Assembly (NCBI GenBank): GCA_030220185.1
Contig: JASPKZ010009651.1
Coordinates: 86,001-150,000, forward strand
Direction of reading: 5' to 3'
Length of the DNA: 64,000 bases
From: Diploptera punctata
Taxonomy: Eukaryota; Arthropoda; Insecta; Blattodea; Blaberidae
Each line of letters begins with the position of its first letter. Positions within the stretch are counted from its first letter, which is position 1. This document shows positions 41,524 through 52,173 of the stretch, one piece after another. The position numbers and the translations under genes were made by a program. Below the pieces are notes generated by a model. The model was not told the DNA's origin. It made no database searches and worked only from the letters and a program-made list of their open reading frames with translations.

Positions 41524-42043
41524 TATGTCCTAAATACATTATACGGGACACACAGCTTTACTTCCCTTTGAAGGAAGCCGTACTACAGTGCGATCAGTAT
41601 CGCACTGGACAGCAGACGCGGGAATTTCACTATACACTACTGACCCACTCGCGACGGGAAACGGACAGCGTAGGATCGCGGTGATACAACCACACACATT
41701 TTCGTAACTATTTTACAAATTGTCGTACTTACCAACTTTATTGAAGCAGGTGCTGGAACTGTTCACCTTCGTTGTCCATACATTTTTGACACCTCTTTAT
41801 AAAATGTGTTGTACAGATTATAGACTGTTGAACGTGGGGGAATTTTTACATCCGGTATTACTTACTAAATGTGAGAAATAGTTAATGTATTCACAAAATA
41901 TGGATAAATCGAGACTTTGAATATTACGAATTTATGCAACAAAGACTGCTCAATAACATTCTACAAGGTTACAATAGTCAGCTGATTTACAACATTATTT
42001 ATGGAATGTCCTAGTATTTACGTCAACAGAAATGTATTATGAA
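41524..42043. other. Unassigned; possible transposase C-terminal remnant on the minus strand
   Basis: Around 41735-41830 the minus strand reads FIKRCQKCMDNEGEQFQHLL before a stop, reminiscent of the C-terminal end of some insect DNA transposases (K.CI...G.HF..LL). No catalytic motif or terminal repeat was found, so this is tentative. Confidence 0.3.
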
Positions 42044-43000
42044 CTAGTTAATACCCGGCGTGCGCTGCTACGCCTAAATAAATGAAAATTAATGTGTTTT
42101 TATGTTCAGTTGAATAAGTAGAAGGAAAAATAATTACAAGTTTATATTTTTTAGTTACCCCATGCTGATTACCTGGCGTTGCCCGGGAATCTACTTATCC
42201 TGATGTTCTTGACATAAATGAGCTGACACACGAAAATTAATTTATTTTATGTTTAGTTAAATAAGTAAAAGGATAAAATTCATATCGTCATTATTTTTAG
42301 ATACCCCGTGTTGTTTACCCGGCGTTGTCCGGTAATCTACTCATCCCGATCTTCTTTGCATAAATGAGCTGAAAGACAAAAAATAATTCACTTCTTATGA
42401 TTAGTTTAATAAGTAAAATGAAAAATAATTATAAACGTATATCGTAATTATTTTAAGATTTCCACGTGCTGATTACCCGGTGTTGCCCGGAAATCTACTT
42501 AACTCGATCTTCTTGACATAAATGAGATAAAAGACAAAATTCGTTATTGTGAGTTATCCGTAAAAGAATACCCGCCATGTGCTGCTATGCTTGCACAGGA
42601 ATCTACGTACTTGTCTCGATCTTCTTGGCATCAGTGAAAGATAAAAATGGTTATTGTGAGTTATCCGTAAGAGATAAACATATGCTGTCGCGGACTTTTT
42701 TGTAGAGCTTTTTGAGATATTCAATTCTGTGTACATTAATTTTGTGTACTTTTTATGGTTTAGGCAGCGTGGGCCATTTAAATGTCCAAAGAGTTACTTT
42801 TTCACGTTTTCCACTACAAAGAGCGATTTTAAGGGCGTAGGAGTTGAGTATCACAACTCTCTTATAGCCTATGTTCATCCCGGGAATCTCCTGAACATTT
42901 TTCAAAAAGCCCCATCACAATCGGATCAAGGGTATGACCGTGCATAAAGTACAAACAAACAAACAAACCAACAAACAAATATTAATTTTTATATATTAGA
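42044..43000 (-). mobile_element. Helitron family 1, copy 2 (non-autonomous)
   Basis: Ends fit Helitron rules exactly: on the minus strand A|TCTAATATATAAAAATT at 43000 and GGGTATTAACTAG|T at 42044. The interior matches copy 1 at both ends (GAACATTTTTCAAAAAGC against GAACATTTTGCAAAAAAT on the plus strand). It is longer because of a tandem array of about 150-bp units at 42050-42600. No Rep/helicase coding. Confidence 0.85.
42050..42600. repeat. Tandem array inside Helitron copy 2
   Basis: The block TGATTACCTGGCGTTGCCCG and variants occur at about 42163, 42309 and 42470, with matching spacers (ATAAATGAGCTGA, AAATAAGTAAAAGG), giving a period of roughly 145-160 bp. Copy 1 has the block once. Confidence 0.8.
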
Positions 43001-43794
43001 TTTTATCAGTAAAGAATATTTAGCGAAATGTGCAGAGTTAAGTGATTACGGTACAAACGTAAGAATATTGTATTGGGAAACAAGTTGGCAAACGACAACA
43101 TGTCAAGTGTCAAATATTAAAGCAATTATTATTATTCAACTCTAAGGGATGTAAGTTGCTAATTCTGTTGTATTAAGACCACACAACATATTATTAAGTT
43201 ACACATAATTACACGGTTGTCATTTCTGTTCTTTAAATTTATTTTCTTACTTTTTTCACTTGTTCTTTGAATGACAAGTGAAAAGAGCATAGCGGTGCCT
43301 CTTTAAGATAAAAACCACATTTAAACTCAAGCAGTCAACTCCAAGTTAGTAAAAAAACGAACATGTGTATCTCTGATCGTCCTCTCTTAAAATACCAGTA
43401 GGATGGGGTTGGCAACACTGGTCCAGCGATAAAATTTCCCTCAATTACAAAGCAAGAGAACATTATCTCTCTAACTTAATTACAGCAGATTAATGAGGCA
43501 TTTCACTCTTTCTACAGCACAACATATGACTTGTGCTCTTTTTTTAATCCCTTTCTCCCCTTGCCCTTTTAACTGTCTTCTTTACTAAGCGTTACTTCCT
43601 CTTTATTTTATCTTCTTCGGATCCCATTACTCCTCCTGTATAATAAATCTATTACAAACATACAGCATAAATTATGCTGCATTGCATAAATTAGGGTATG
43701 TTATTCACTTACTATACAGTAACTATTATTATTATCATTATTATTAAATTATTTAGATTATATTAAAATTATATTATATTTTAGATTATATTAA
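43001..43794. other. Unassigned sequence
   Basis: AT-rich, ending in ATT-rich repeats at about 43725-43790; no gene recognised. Confidence 0.35.
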
Positions 43795-44035
43795 AACTTG
43801 GCAATTAAGATGGCACGGACATGTCCATCGTATGGAGGAGGATCGGTTACCAAAATGTATTTTGGAATGGAAACCTGAGGGAAGACGCGGCAGAGGAAGA
43901 CCTAAAACCTCACAGAGTCAGGGAATATATTTATACATGAAGGAGAAACATCTACAACCAGGAGATTGGATGGACCAACAAAATTGGCTATTGGGAATAG
44001 GACGATATCAAAGACATTAATCAACCAATGATCTA
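43795..44035 (+). pseudogene. LINE-D-type C-terminal fragment
   Basis: Open frame reading LRWHGHVHRMEEDRLPK, LEWKPEGRRGRGRPKTS and KHLQPGDWMDQQNW before the stop. The GHV.RMEEDR and GRGRPK blocks are the usual C-terminus of these LINEs. An (ATT)n tail follows at about 44036-44055. It matches the terminal part of the minus-strand LINE-D at 50500-50623 and 52174-52300. Confidence 0.85.
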
Positions 44036-44084
44036 GCTATTATTATTATTATTAATTATATTATCATGTACTAGTCGCAGATGA

Positions 44085-44235
44085 TCAGGTGGTGAATGCT
44101 CGGGATGCGGATGATGCATCTTTAATGTTAAGGAAATTAGAATTAAGATACAAAATGGGGGAAATTGGAGGTAAATTATAATAAAACAATATATTTCATT
44201 GGATACAAGAGATGAGTTAAAATGTACTTCAGGAA
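44085..44235 (+). pseudogene. LINE RT fragment with ADDQ block
   Basis: Reads LVADDQVVNARDADDASLM, then LRKLELRYK, the RT catalytic motif C region of a LINE-D-like element, followed by stops. It lies downstream of the C-terminal fragment, so the two come from separate insertions or a rearrangement. Confidence 0.7.
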
Positions 44236-44431
44236 GACTATGTAATGTTAAAAATGTTTAACAGTGAGTACATATCAGATTAGTTTACAGGAATGTGTGA
44301 TTTATTTAGATAGATTTAGACGGAGGAAAGTTAGTGTACACCAGATTACCGCAAGTGTGATTTATTTAATTAGATGAGGGCAAGTTAGTTTACATCGGAT
44401 TATTTTCCAGAGTGTGTGATTTATTTGATGA

Positions 44432-44659
44432 TTAGGGAGCGGATTTTTATGTAATAAAAGGTAAGGCTGCAATGCAGATAGTATATATTATTCAACCGTT
44501 TGTGTGTGAACAATATAAAAGACAGTCAAAAGTCTAACTTCTCATTATATACTATTCAACTGTTTGTGTGAAACCAAAACAAAAGACAGTCATAAGTCTA
44601 ACTTGTCATTATACTATGTTGTAATCTTAACTTTTAGTACATAAAAATCCGCTCCCTAA
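44432..44659. mobile_element. 228-bp MITE with perfect 22-bp terminal inverted repeats
   Basis: Starts TTAGGGAGCGGATTTTTATG and ends with its exact inverse (CATAAAAATCCGCTCCCTAA). TGATGA is duplicated at 44426-44431 and 44660-44665. Inside is a tandem duplication with a period of 64 bp (ATTCAAC at 44490 and 44554). No coding capacity. Confidence 0.92.
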
Positions 44660-44665
44660 TGATGA

Positions 44666-44817
44666 TTAATGGCGTAACCCATTGCTGAGCCATAGCCTCT
44701 CCTTAAAGACCAAGTTCATTTTAGTTATCTTATTTGCCCAAAGATGTCATGTGTGGCATTGCCGTTAACACACCGACTCAATGAGACGTCTAGCAAGTTA
44801 CTAAAGTGTTATTAGGA
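44666..44817. other. Unassigned short segment
   Basis: Lies between the MITE and SINE-5; not recognisably part of the tandem array. Confidence 0.3.
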
Positions 44818-45048
44818 TGTTTTGAGATCGGTAAATTTTCCTTAGAGACCTCTTTGTTCAGGTTTAAGGATCTTTTACAAGACTGAAAATTTTCATACTC
44901 GGGACCACGGCTTAAGGTCCCTCCCGGAGGACTTGCTTCTTCGATTTCTCCATCCTAAAAAAAAAATCCATCGACCGCGGCCGGGTTTGAACCGCGACCT
45001 TCAGGACCAGAGGCAAGGAGCATAACCACTAGTCATCCGCGGATAGTT
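44818..45048 (-). mobile_element. SINE-5 copy
   Basis: Plus-strand AGAGACCTCTTTGTTCAGG, GGACCACGGCTTAAGGTCCC and GCGGCCGGGTTTGAACCGCG match the reverse complement of 45828-46045; the head lies at about 45048-44990. Confidence 0.82.
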
Positions 45049-45125
45049 AGGTTTAAATGAAGGGCAACTAGTGTACGCCAGATTAGTTTAAAATAGAATG
45101 AGATGTAATATATAATTTATTTCGT

Positions 45126-45827
45126 AAGGAGCAATGGATTAATTTTGTCGCTGTTCATTTTTTAAGAAATATGTACGACCGACATATCGATTATTGTCGA
45201 CAATCGTTCAATTAGCAGATATCCTGTGATATGTCGTTATATGCAAATTCTTATAAATATAAATTTCTTTGCTATGTAATTTTGGAAACATAGCACTACA
45301 ATTTTATTACAAAAAATATTTATTCTATTTCAACTCTTCACTGAAGAGAGAATGTAACCTTATTTCCATCCTGGATTAACATTTGAATATTGGAACTGAC
45401 ATCACACAGCCACAATGACTGCTACAGTGTTCAGATAACATAAAATAGTGCTTATAAATTATATTTTCTGCTTTGTGTCCGGACTGTTCGCTAATTTATG
45501 TCATGTTTGACGTTCCTAAGCTTAATTTTAAAACACAAATTATCTCGAAATTCGGATGTTCACTTTTGTGCCGTAACCTAATTATTATTTTATTATTACT
45601 GTTATCAGAAATGTGGAGAATTGATTGCTGGAAGGAGATTGGGAAGATCGAAATGAATGGAGGAAAAAATAAAGTACGGTACCGTAACTGTGGATACAAG
45701 AAAATGTTTATACATTATAAGCGCCCGTTCAATAAATAGTAATAATAATATTTAACTTTCACAGGGAAATAAAATACTATGAGGTTTAATTTAATAACTG
45801 AATATTTTTTTATTTGTCGGCCGCGGT
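45126..45827. other. Unassigned sequence
   Basis: The 88-codon frame at 45473-45739 has no recognisable motif; otherwise AT-rich. Confidence 0.35.
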
Positions 45828-46045
45828 GGACTAGTGGTTATGCTCCTTACCTCTGGTCCCGAGGGTCGCGGGTTCAAACCCGGCCGTGGTCGATGGATTT
45901 TTTAGGACGGAAAAATCCAAGGAGCAAGTCCTCCGGGAGGGACTTTAAGCCGTGGGTCCCGAGTCTGAAGATTTTCAGGCTCGTAAAAAATACTTGGGCC
46001 TGAATGAAAAGGCCTCTAAGCAAAATTTACCGAATTTTCCCGTCC
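45828..46045 (+). mobile_element. SINE-5 copy (tRNA-derived)
   Basis: Starts GGCCGCGGTGGACTAGTGG (A box TGGACTAGTGG), with GGGTTCAAACCCGGCCG as B box. The body has CCAAGGAGCAAGTCCTCCGG and GAAGATTTTCAGGCTCG. Head sequence is best preserved here. Confidence 0.87.
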
Positions 46046-46230
46046 TAGTACTACCTTGGTTTCCTAGATGTCAGTATGAGGCGTAACGCTGACCGCTGAC
46101 CACGGACCACTCAAAATGACATCTATACGAAAACAAGTGTAACTAAATTAGTATGGTTCAAATTCTTCCCTGTAGGGGATAGCGCCTAAATCGCTGTAAA
46201 GGGAAAACATAGGCTTACAATACAATAAAT

Positions 46231-46447
46231 ATTTTTTATTATCTCACTCATATCCTTTTTCTTCTAGACTTCAGTTTCGGAGCTATATCTCCCTCAACAG
46301 TAGCCTCACATCGACCGGTGTTATGTGGTGTTATAAATCGCCAAGAAACGACATAACACTGGTCGACGAGGGGCTACTGATGATGGATATATAGCTCCGA
46401 AACTGCAGTCTAGAAGAAAAAGGATATGAGGTGAGGTAATAAAAATC
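46231..46447. mobile_element. 217-bp foldback element
   Basis: Arms of about 95 bp (46231-46325 and 46345-46447) are inverted repeats: CATATCCTTTTTCTTCTAGA / TCTAGAAGAAAAAGGATATG, CAGTTTCGGAGCTATAT / ATATAGCTCCGAAACTG and GTGTTATGT / ACATAACAC, with scattered mismatches. The short centre is near GTTATAAATCGCC. It abuts the ATG-type tail of LINE-C. No coding capacity. Confidence 0.88.
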
Positions 46448-46479
46448 ATCATCATCATCATCATAGTACATTCACGAAT

Positions 46480-47181
46480 TTAGGCCATTTGTTGACCTGT
46501 TTCGGCCTCAAGAGAAACACCATCCAGAAGTCTTTTGAGTGGACGTCCTGGTCTTCTTCTTCCTGCAGGTTGATATCTTAACATTAGTTTGGGTATTCTG
46601 TGATCTTCCATTCGATGAACATGTTGTATCCATCTTGACTTATAATCAGAAATTTTGTTTTCTAAAGATTCCATGTGTAATTCTTCTAAGATGTCTTCAT
46701 TTTTTTTGTGATCTAGTAGTGTGTATCCTGCAGTCCTCCGAAGATATCTCATTTCAGCAGATCTAAGTCTCTGTATATCCTTCTGTTTCAACGTCCATAC
46801 TTCGCTACCATACAAAAGAGTTGGAAGAGCCAGTGTTTTATACACTTTCAGTCTTGAATGCTTTTGGACTAACTGTGGCTTGAAGATAGAATTTATTAAC
46901 CCTAAAATTCTTAAAAATTTAGATATTTTTGCATTTACATCCTTTTCTTCTTCATATGAGATATTGCATCCTAGATATGTAAAATTATTCACCTGCTCCA
47001 AAATTTTATTGTCCAGTACAATTTTACTTCTGACAGGATCTACACCTTGAAATGCCATAATTTTTGTTTTTTCTGTAGATATCTTTAATCCATATTCTTC
47101 TGTAATTTTGTTAAGTTCATACAGACCTTTCTGTAGATTATCTTCGGAATTTGCTATTATTATTTGGTCATCTGCAAACAA
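46480..47181 (-). pseudogene. LINE-C RT motif C to C-terminus
   Basis: An open frame of 233 codons starting in the RT catalytic motif: FADDQIIIANSEDN, then ISTEKTKIMAFQG, FTYLGCNISYE, PTLLYGSEVWTLKQKD, EMRYLRRTAGYTLLDHKK, a degraded HVHRMEDHRIPKLMLRYQP and GRRRPGRP. The order is that of the thumb and post-RT region in LINEs. It ends at a stop 14 nt before the tail region. Confidence 0.9.
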
Positions 47182-48190
47182 TAGGGTGTTTAATTTTCTA
47201 TTTTCTGATATTCTTATTCCAAATTTATATGTTTTGTTCCAGCAACATATTATTCTTCATTGATATAAATTGCAAAGAGTGTTGGGGATAGGGGGCAGCC
47301 TTGTCTCACACCACGATTTATAATTCCTTCTTCAGAAAATCTGTTATTTAATTTAATCTTTATGGTGTTGTCTTTGTAAATATTTTGTATGTTCTGCCGA
47401 AGTAAATTTGGTATATTTCTGTCTTCCAATATATTAAGAGTTTTGATCTCTTGACTGTGTCGAATGCTTTTTCAAAATCTATGAAAGCAAAATGTGTTTC
47501 TAAGTTGAATTCTCTTCTTTTTTCAAGCAATAGTTTAACAGAAAATGCTGAATCAATACAAGATCGTCCTTTCCTAAATCCATTTTGACATTCCATAAGG
47601 AATTTTTCACTGAAACTTTTCAATTTTCCATTTAAAATGTCTGCATAAATTTTGTAGCATGTGTTTAACAAACTGATTCCCCTATAGTTGTCCATTTTTC
47701 TCTTGTCTCCTTTCCTTGAACAGGGGTATAAACAATGCTTGTCTTCCATTCTTGTGGTATATCTGCATTTTTGAATACATTATTAAAGAAGGACAACAGT
47801 CTTTCATGGAACTGTTTGCCTGCATATTTGTACAATTCAGAATTCAAACCATCTGTGCCAGTTGCCTTCCCATTTTTTAATTTCTTTAAACTATTGTTCA
47901 ATTCTTCCAATGATATTATGGAATCTGTCTCATTATTATTTTGGAAAATTGTATCTTCACAGCTATTGTCAGTCCAAAGACTTTTATAATAATTGAAAAA
48001 TCTTCTTTTGTTACTCCGCAATTAATTTTGGTAGATTCTTTAATATCTTTATTCAAATGTTTTAATATTTTGAAGGCATTAGGTTGGAGCTTATGCAAAT
48101 CTGATTCTAAATGTGTAACAAAATTTAACCATGTTTTCCTATGTCTCTTTCTTATTTCCCTCTTAACAATAGCTCTACAGCGTTTGAATT
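47182..48190 (-). pseudogene. LINE-C RT N-terminal and central motifs, frameshifted
   Basis: Overlapping frames at 47360-47749 and 47665-48021 contain KNGKATGTDGLNSELYK (motif 0), DNYRGISLLNTCYKIYAD (motif 1), CQNGFRKGRSCIDSAF (motif 2a) and AFIDFEKAFDTVKRSKL (motif A with its Asp). Between 47182 and 47360 the plus strand still encodes, on the complement, the RQGC..SP-like motif B with stops. Breaks near 47690 and 47430 disrupt the gene. Confidence 0.85.
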
Positions 48191-49056
48191 CTATTTCATT
48201 TCTACTTTCTTTGTGTTCAAATATTTTTTTATAAGCTGCATTTTTTCTTCAATCAATTGTTTTATTTGATCATCCCAGATTTTTAGAGTTCTATTTCTTC
48301 CTTGTTGTATATTTACTTTTCCTAAAGTTTCATTAGCTGCATTTTGAATTATCATTTTAATGTTTTTCCATTCTTCTTCGACATCATTACTTTCTGGAGT
48401 TGTAGCCATATATTGCTGAATTCTTCTCGAATATAACCATTTAATGCTGTCATCATAAAATAATTTTACCTTGTACTTTTGTTCTATGCTCTGTTGTTGT
48501 TTCTTCTCTTTTTTTAACCATCTTGGTGGAAATCTTATTCTTGCTTCTACTAGGTAGTGATCTGAACCAATATCATATCCTCTGTAGGCTCTGACATCGA
48601 GAAACAATTTAAAAATCTTATTATTTGCAATGAAATAATCAATGATTGATTTTGAGTCCTGACGATGCCAGGTATATTTATGTATGTTTCTATGATTGTA
48701 AAAGGTATTCGTTATTTTCAGTTCATTGTAGATAGCAAAATCTGTTAATCTTGTCCCATTCCTATTGCTGGTTGGTTCGCCAAATGTTCCAATATTATTG
48801 TTGACTTGAGCATTGCCCACTCTGGCATTTAAATCTCCTATTATGAGATGTAATCATTTCTATTAATTTTGCTATAAATTTCTTGTAATATTTTATAAAA
48901 TTCTTCATTGTCTTCTTCACGGCCTTCCTCTGGTGCATATACACCAAGAACTGTCAAATTACCTCTATTTATTTTCAGTCGAAGCTCTAATATTCTTTCA
49001 TTCCAGTAAGTGTAGTGTTGAATTTTATTTCTTATGGTTTTATTAATCCAAATCAT
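48191..49056 (-). pseudogene. LINE-C endonuclease domain, N-terminally truncated
   Basis: Two frames, 48841-49056 and 48191-48820, join across one frameshift near 48840. They include VLGVYAPEEGREEDNEEFY, a GDLNARVGNAQ block spanning the break, HKYTWHRQDSKSIIDYFI and GSDHYLVEARIR (catalytic Asp-His). The initial TWN and QE(V/I) blocks are not present, so the copy is truncated at its 5' end. Confidence 0.88.
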
Positions 49057-49060
49057 TACA

Positions 49061-49296
49061 AATAGTTACTGAGTAAATGCGGTATCCTAATGTCTGTCCA
49101 GAGACTAAAAGGTAGCAGCCCTACCACTGGACTACTTAGCGTCGGGCCAGTAACCTGTCCTAAGGAACTTCAAAACTACTTTCAAGTCTCAAAACGAAAA
49201 AAGCCAGAAGGTAATAAAAATATTAATTTAATTCTTAGTAATAATAATTACATTATTATTGTTTATTATTATTAATATTATTATTATTATTATTAA

Positions 49297-49338
<42 letters not shown>

Positions 49339-49369
49339 CAAAGAAATATTCTAATAGTTTAGTTTGGAA
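49061..49369. other. Unassigned spacer with (ATT)n microsatellite at about 49250-49336
   Basis: The ATT repeat is nearly pure. Just upstream, on the minus strand near 49150-49100, is an A-box-like AGTCCAGTGGTAGGG without a convincing B box. Confidence 0.5.
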
Positions 49370-49620
49370 ATGAAATTAAAATGGAAAGCGGAAGACTGCC
49401 AAAGGAAAAGATGCGATGGAAATCAGTTGTTAGAAGCAGGAAAGGCAGACCAAATGGAAACAGGATAATTGAAGTAACAATATGTATGGAACTGAATGGC
49501 CTACAAGACACAGATAGGTAGAATAGGAATCATTGAAGAATGAAGACAATTAGTGAACTTTTATATAATGTTTTGAACTTTCTTTGGTTAGTAAACACTG
49601 TAGCTTTGTAGAAAGTCTTA
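49370..49620 (+). pseudogene. LINE C-terminal remnant
   Basis: Reads MESGRLPKEKMRWKS, then SRKGRPNGNRI, and LQDTDR before a stop, a degraded version of the RMEx.RLPK and GRGRP blocks of LINE-D-type proteins. Confidence 0.5.
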
Positions 49621-49869
49621 ATAAATAAACTAATTAAATGTATGCTTATTAATATTATTACTACTATTATTAATATTATTATCGTTACTATTCCTTCCAA
49701 TTAGGTTAGAAAGTTTCATGTTATTTCACTTGTTCTGCTTTAATCATAATATTCTCTTAAACGTTCACTACTGTGATTCCTGTTTTATCCTATCCATTTG
49801 CTGCCTATTTTAATTTTATGTTCGGTTGATATTGTTGCTATCTTTCACAAGAATATCTGAAATGGAATT

Positions 49870-50430
49870 TAAAAATTAATTTAGAGAAGACAGAACATTC
49901 CAACGCGGATATGGTTGAATTACATATTATATATGATAGTAAAAATATAATATCGGCATGCTAAACTCAGTGTTATGGAGTAGGAACATCCACAGCAAAA
50001 CAGAATAATGATATATTCAACCCTTCATAATCCTTTATTATACAGCGCAGAACCTTGGACAATGAGAAACATAAACAAATTGAAAACTATTGAAATTTAT
50101 TATTTAAAGATCATTCAGAAAATTGAAAGAATAAAAATACAGAGAAAAGAACAATTAAAGAGAGAATACATAACTACGAAAGTGAAAGAAAAAAAAACAT
50201 TACAATACTAGATAAGGATATGTATGGAGAATGAAGAAGTAAAGGGTCCCATATAATACATTTGAAAATAAATGGGGAAAAAAGGCGATTTGAAAGACCA
50301 AAGAATGCTTGGGAGAACAATATTGAGTATTCTATGTAGTATTTTTAGTCTATGAAAAGGAAATACAAGTTAGAAGTACTTGGAGAAATTAATTAACATA
50401 ACAAATTCAGTGGTTGAAAAAAATGTATAA
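49870..50430 (+). pseudogene. LINE-D-type remnant, thumb region
   Basis: FKINLEKTEH and, in the frame at 50008-50211, LLYSAEPWTMRNINKLKTIE correspond to NLQKTEY and YGSETW.L....I.T.E of LINE-D. Downstream motifs are lost to frameshifts. Confidence 0.6.
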
Positions 50431-50442
50431 AGAAAAATCTCA

Positions 50443-50445
50443 TTA

Positions 50446-50491
<46 letters not shown>

Positions 50492-50496
50492 CCAAT
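50443..50496. repeat. (ATT)n tail or microsatellite at the LINE-D 3' end
   Basis: ATT/ATC repeats directly precede the minus-strand end of LINE-D and probably represent its tail. Confidence 0.75.
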
Positions 50497-50912
50497 TACT
50501 GGAAACATATGTTTAGATAGATAATCCGTTGATTAATGTCTTTGACATCGTCCGATTCCCAATAGCAAATTTTGTCGGTCCGTCCCATCTCCTGGTTGTA
50601 GATGTTTCTCCTTTATGTATAAATACACTGCTCAAAACAATTAGAGGAACACTTGTAATAAATTGAATAAGTAATTGTTTTTTAAAGCTGTGATGCTGAA
50701 CGTTGGATAATATGTAAATTGAATTATTAATTTTATCATTGGATACAAATTTTAAAGATCCATGGCTTAATACAGAGAAATTACCTCAATAACAAATGTA
50801 GAGAATTTTTTTTATTTTGGAAGGCACTGACCACTTCTAATTGGTAAGCTTCCTGATGTTTCTATAGTGACGAATGTTGATTATTGCCTTGTTTATTGAA
50901 GTCTCTGACAAA

Positions 50913-51941
50913 ATGAGGCATTTAAATCAGTTTGAAGTGTATCATGCTCTACATCTTTTACGACAAGGTCAATCTCTGCGACAAGTGGCTAGAGAGCTTG
51001 GGGTTTCTCCTTCCGTGGTGTCCAGGTTACGTAACAGGCACAGAGAGACAGGTTCAGTATTGTAGAAGACGTGGCCAGGGCCGTAAATTTAAAACAAGCC
51101 CACAGGATGACAGATACGTTGTTCTTTCTGCTCTTCGACAGCGTACAAAAACTGCAAAAGACCTGGAGAATGACCTTCATATGGCTTCCGGAATCCGGGT
51201 TTCAGACCAAACCATAAGGAACAGATTAAGGAAGAGAATATTCGTCCAAAAAGGCCCGTTAAAAAACCACGCTTAACAAATGGGCATAAGGCAGCAAGAC
51301 GTACGTATGCTGAAAACCATGGTGATTGGAACCTGAACCAGTGGGAGTCTGTGCTCTTCTCGGACGAATCCAGGTATCGTCTTATACGTTGTGATGGTCG
51401 ATTGAGGGTGTGGGGACGGCCAGCAGAAAGATTTTCTGCAGAGGCTGTACAGGAAATTGATAGATTCGGAGGAGGTTCCATAATGGTGTGGGCCGGAGTT
51501 ATGTACAATAATCGTACGGACCTTGTACTTGTTCCCCAGCGACTGAATGCTGTCCGGTATATCGAGCACGTTCTGGAAGAGCATGTAGTGCCTGCTGCCA
51601 TTGGAGTAGGCCCTGGATTTCTGTTTATGCAGGATAATGCCTGGGCACATTCTGCGGCTGTCACCAGGGATTTCCTGAGGAGGAATGAAATTGAGGTAAT
51701 GGAGTGGCCAGCGGTCAGCCCAGACCTCAACCCTATTGAACACTTGTGGGATCTTCTAGACAGGAAGGTCAGGAACCGACATCAAGCTCCACAAACTCTG
51801 CAGCAACTTGGAGATGCTCTGAAGGAGGAATGGGAGAATATCCCGCAAGAGGAAATCCAGAATCTTATTGGGAGCATGCCACGAGGTGCCAAAGTGTCAA
51901 CAAATGTCGCGGAGGCCATACACGATACTAACTCTATATAA
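50913..51941 (+). pseudogene. Tc1-like DD34E transposase with two frameshifts
   Basis: The ATG at 50913 starts MRHLNQFEVYHALHLL, a helix-turn-helix (RQVARELGVSPSVVSRL). The frame shifts near 51062 into GRKFKTSPQDDRYVVL and a second helix-turn-helix (VSDQTIRNRL), then again near 51225 into the catalytic core. The core has LFSDESRYRL (first Asp), GGGSIMVWAGV, FLFMQDNAWAHSA (second Asp) and SPDLNPIEHLWDLLDRKV, with Glu 34 residues after the second Asp. It ends at a stop at 51941. With only two single-base-type breaks and perfect terminal repeats the copy is young, but the protein cannot be made intact from this copy. Confidence 0.93.
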
Positions 51942-52048
51942 CGAGTGTTTAACTTTGAAAAATAAGCATAAGATTCAATTGCTTACATAGCGGAATTATT
52001 TGAAAAATTAATTGTCAGCGTTATTCATTTGCTTTTACTGACATGAGC

Positions 52049-52072
52049 AATAAATAAATAAATAAATAAATA
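52049..52072. repeat. (AAAT)n inside Tc1 element 2
   Basis: Six AAAT units between the transposase stop and the right terminal repeat. Confidence 0.85.
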
Positions 52073-52173
52073 ACCACAAATAATGTACTTTATTAATTTC
52101 ATGTTTGTACCTTTATCCAATGAAAAATATTTGCATATTTCATAGTGTTCCTCTAATTGTTTTGAGCAGTGTA

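Larger units (their letters stand above)
44265..45125. repeat. Tandem repeat array split by a MITE and a SINE
   Basis: Units of about 60-70 bp with the blocks CAGATTA, GTGTGATTTATTT and GGCAAGTTAGTTTACA occur at about 44275, 44325 and 44380. They resume after the insertions at about 45047 (GAAGGGCAACTAGTGTACGC then CAGATTAG). Confidence 0.65.
46447..49060 (-). mobile_element. LINE-C, 5'-truncated, with (ATG)n tail
   Basis: The minus strand runs from the middle of an endonuclease domain (about 49056) through RT to a C-terminus and ends in (ATG)n (plus-strand CATCATCATCATCATCAT, 46447-46466). The N-terminal start of the endonuclease is missing. The tail and C-terminal protein motifs identify the family that also inserted at 3710. 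Several frameshifts are present. Confidence 0.88.
50626..52171 (+). mobile_element. Tc1/mariner element 2, complete with perfect terminal repeats
   Basis: Begins CACTGCTCAAAACAATTAGA and ends with the exact inverse; the 28-bp terminal repeats (50626-50653 and 52144-52171) are identical. TA flanks both sides (50624-50625 and 52172-52173). Length 1546 bp, normal for Tc1. It splits LINE-D inside a codon run that reads GIYLYIKEKHLQPGD when the element is removed. Confidence 0.95.

Noticed and set aside
45473..45739. An 88-codon gene
   Set aside because: Composition follows the AT-rich background; no motif, homologue or flanking signal recognised.
49095..49155. Another tRNA-derived SINE head
   Set aside because: An A-box-like stretch is present but no B box at the right distance.
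50989..51743. Long minus-strand frames opposite Tc1 element 2
   Set aside because: Shadows of the transposase, which carries clear catalytic motifs on the plus strand.
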